Shown piece by piece: positions 63,604 to 64,000 of a stretch of DNA of 64,000 bases. How positions within the stretch are numbered: the stretch's first letter is position 1; each line of letters opens with the position of its first letter. Position numbers and translations under genes: made by a program. The stretch spans positions 124,001 to 188,000 of the forward strand of contig NZ_CABPSP010000010.1 in assembly GCF_902459765.1 (NCBI RefSeq), read 5' to 3'. This DNA comes from Pandoraea anapnoica (GTDB lineage Bacteria; Pseudomonadota; Gammaproteobacteria; Burkholderiales; Burkholderiaceae). The notes beneath the pieces are model-generated. The model searched no databases, had not been told where the DNA came from, and was given only the letters and a program-made list of their open reading frames with translations.

Positions 63604-64000
63604 ATGCCGCAACCGAGTCTGCCCACCGAATCCCTGGCCTATGTGCTGCAACGCGCCGCACAGGTCGTCGAATCCGTCCAGAAGGGCACCGCATTGCCGC
63701 AGGCGCTGACGCAAGCCACCGCCCAGTGCGCGCCGACGGTGCGTGCCGCCACACAGGATCTCGCTTACCGCGCCGTGCGACGTCTGGGCAGCAGCCGTGC
63801 GCTGCTCGCCGTGCTCGTCAAGCCGGCCTTGCAGGCACGCGTGCGCGACATCCTCCTGTGTGCCCTCGCGTTGCTGCAAGACGATGCCGAAGGTGCTGCG
63901 TACACCGAATTTACGGTCGTCGATCAGGCGGTCGAAGCCATTGCCGCGCAGCGTCGCACGGCGGCGGCGAAGGGGCTGGCCAACGCGGTACTGCGACGCT
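63604..64000 (+). CDS. rsmB: 16S rRNA m5C967 methyltransferase RsmB, N-terminal part
   Basis: 132 codons to the window edge. They form the NusB-like N-terminal domain (SLAYVLQRAAQVVESVQKGTAL, ATQDLAYRAVRRLGS) that precedes the SAM methyltransferase domain of RsmB (Sun/Fmu), which modifies C967 of 16S rRNA. Position after fmt and htpX is the typical betaproteobacterial order. The methyltransferase domain lies outside the window. Confidence 0.9.
   Translation, partial: MPQPSLPTESLAYVLQRAAQVVESVQKGTALPQALTQATAQCAPTVRAATQDLAYRAVRRLGSSRALLAVLVKPALQARVRDILLCALALLQDDAEGAAYTEFTVVDQAVEAIAAQRRTAAAKGLANAVLRR

Overview
The window is a chromosome segment from a high-GC betaproteobacterium, most likely Burkholderiaceae and possibly Pandoraea. 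The evidence is the strong G/C third-codon bias, the dprA / def / fmt / htpX / rsmB neighbourhood at the right end, a GTP-type PEP carboxykinase, and alanine/lysine-rich histone-H1-like tails on DNA-binding proteins. The genus is an inference. I saw no rRNA, tRNA, CRISPR array, insertion sequence or prophage.

Layout. (1) 1-932: end of a possible aminotransferase gene overlapping a beta-keto-acid cleavage enzyme (BKACE) gene. (2) 1148-10900: a complete Wsp surface-sensing / cyclic-di-GMP operon, wspA-B-C-D-E-F-R, followed after 15 nt by a glutathione S-transferase-like gene. (3) 10921-16909: a GNAT acetyltransferase, a membrane-anchored TAXI-type solute receptor, and a LysR regulator divergent from an M20 amidohydrolase / MFS transporter pair. 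(4) 16994-27103: a thiolase, then a leftward operon of a branched-chain-type ABC transporter (livK-H-M-G-F) with two hydrolases (M20 carbamoylase-like and M81/MlrC-like). A FadR-type GntR regulator is divergent from livK across a palindromic operator. (5) 27130-34188: agmatine deiminase-like protein, small molybdopterin-fold protein, a roughly 1280-residue SARP/cyclase-like/AAA/TPR regulator and a sulfonate-type binding protein. (6) 34189-37876: TonB-dependent siderophore receptor with a Fur-box promoter, then piuC. (7) 37973-42703: Spy-like periplasmic protein, DoxX, a secreted protein with an internal duplication, thioesterase, patatin and a 2-hydroxyacid dehydrogenase. (8) 43157-50719: pckG, a VapBC-type toxin-antitoxin pair, and a NarL-type two-component system divergent from cstA-ybdD. 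(9) 50880-58783: hemN, a LysR regulator, topB, a thioredoxin-like protein and dprA. (10) 58913-64000: def, a GT39/ArnT-like glycosyltransferase, fmt, htpX and the start of rsmB.

How the genes work together. The Wsp genes form a chemosensory pathway: receptor WspA, coupling proteins WspB/D, methyltransferase WspC and methylesterase WspF, and kinase WspE. The output is WspR, a diguanylate cyclase whose catalytic GGEEF and inhibitory RxxD motifs are both intact. Region 4 looks like uptake and hydrolysis of an unidentified N-substituted amino acid or small peptide, with one regulator. Region 6 is iron acquisition. Region 8 joins gluconeogenesis (pckG) and carbon-starvation peptide or pyruvate uptake (cstA).

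The least ordinary observations are these: five helically phased CGTCG 11-mers between wspA and wspB; a palindrome core (GCAAAGTGC) shared upstream of the Spy-like gene and htpX; a 12-bp-arm palindrome around the toxin-antitoxin promoter; a Fur box inside a well-formed promoter; a degenerate cyclase domain in the SARP regulator; a cysteine-bearing N-terminal extension on HemN; and a glycosyltransferase gene with its own promoter inserted between def and fmt.
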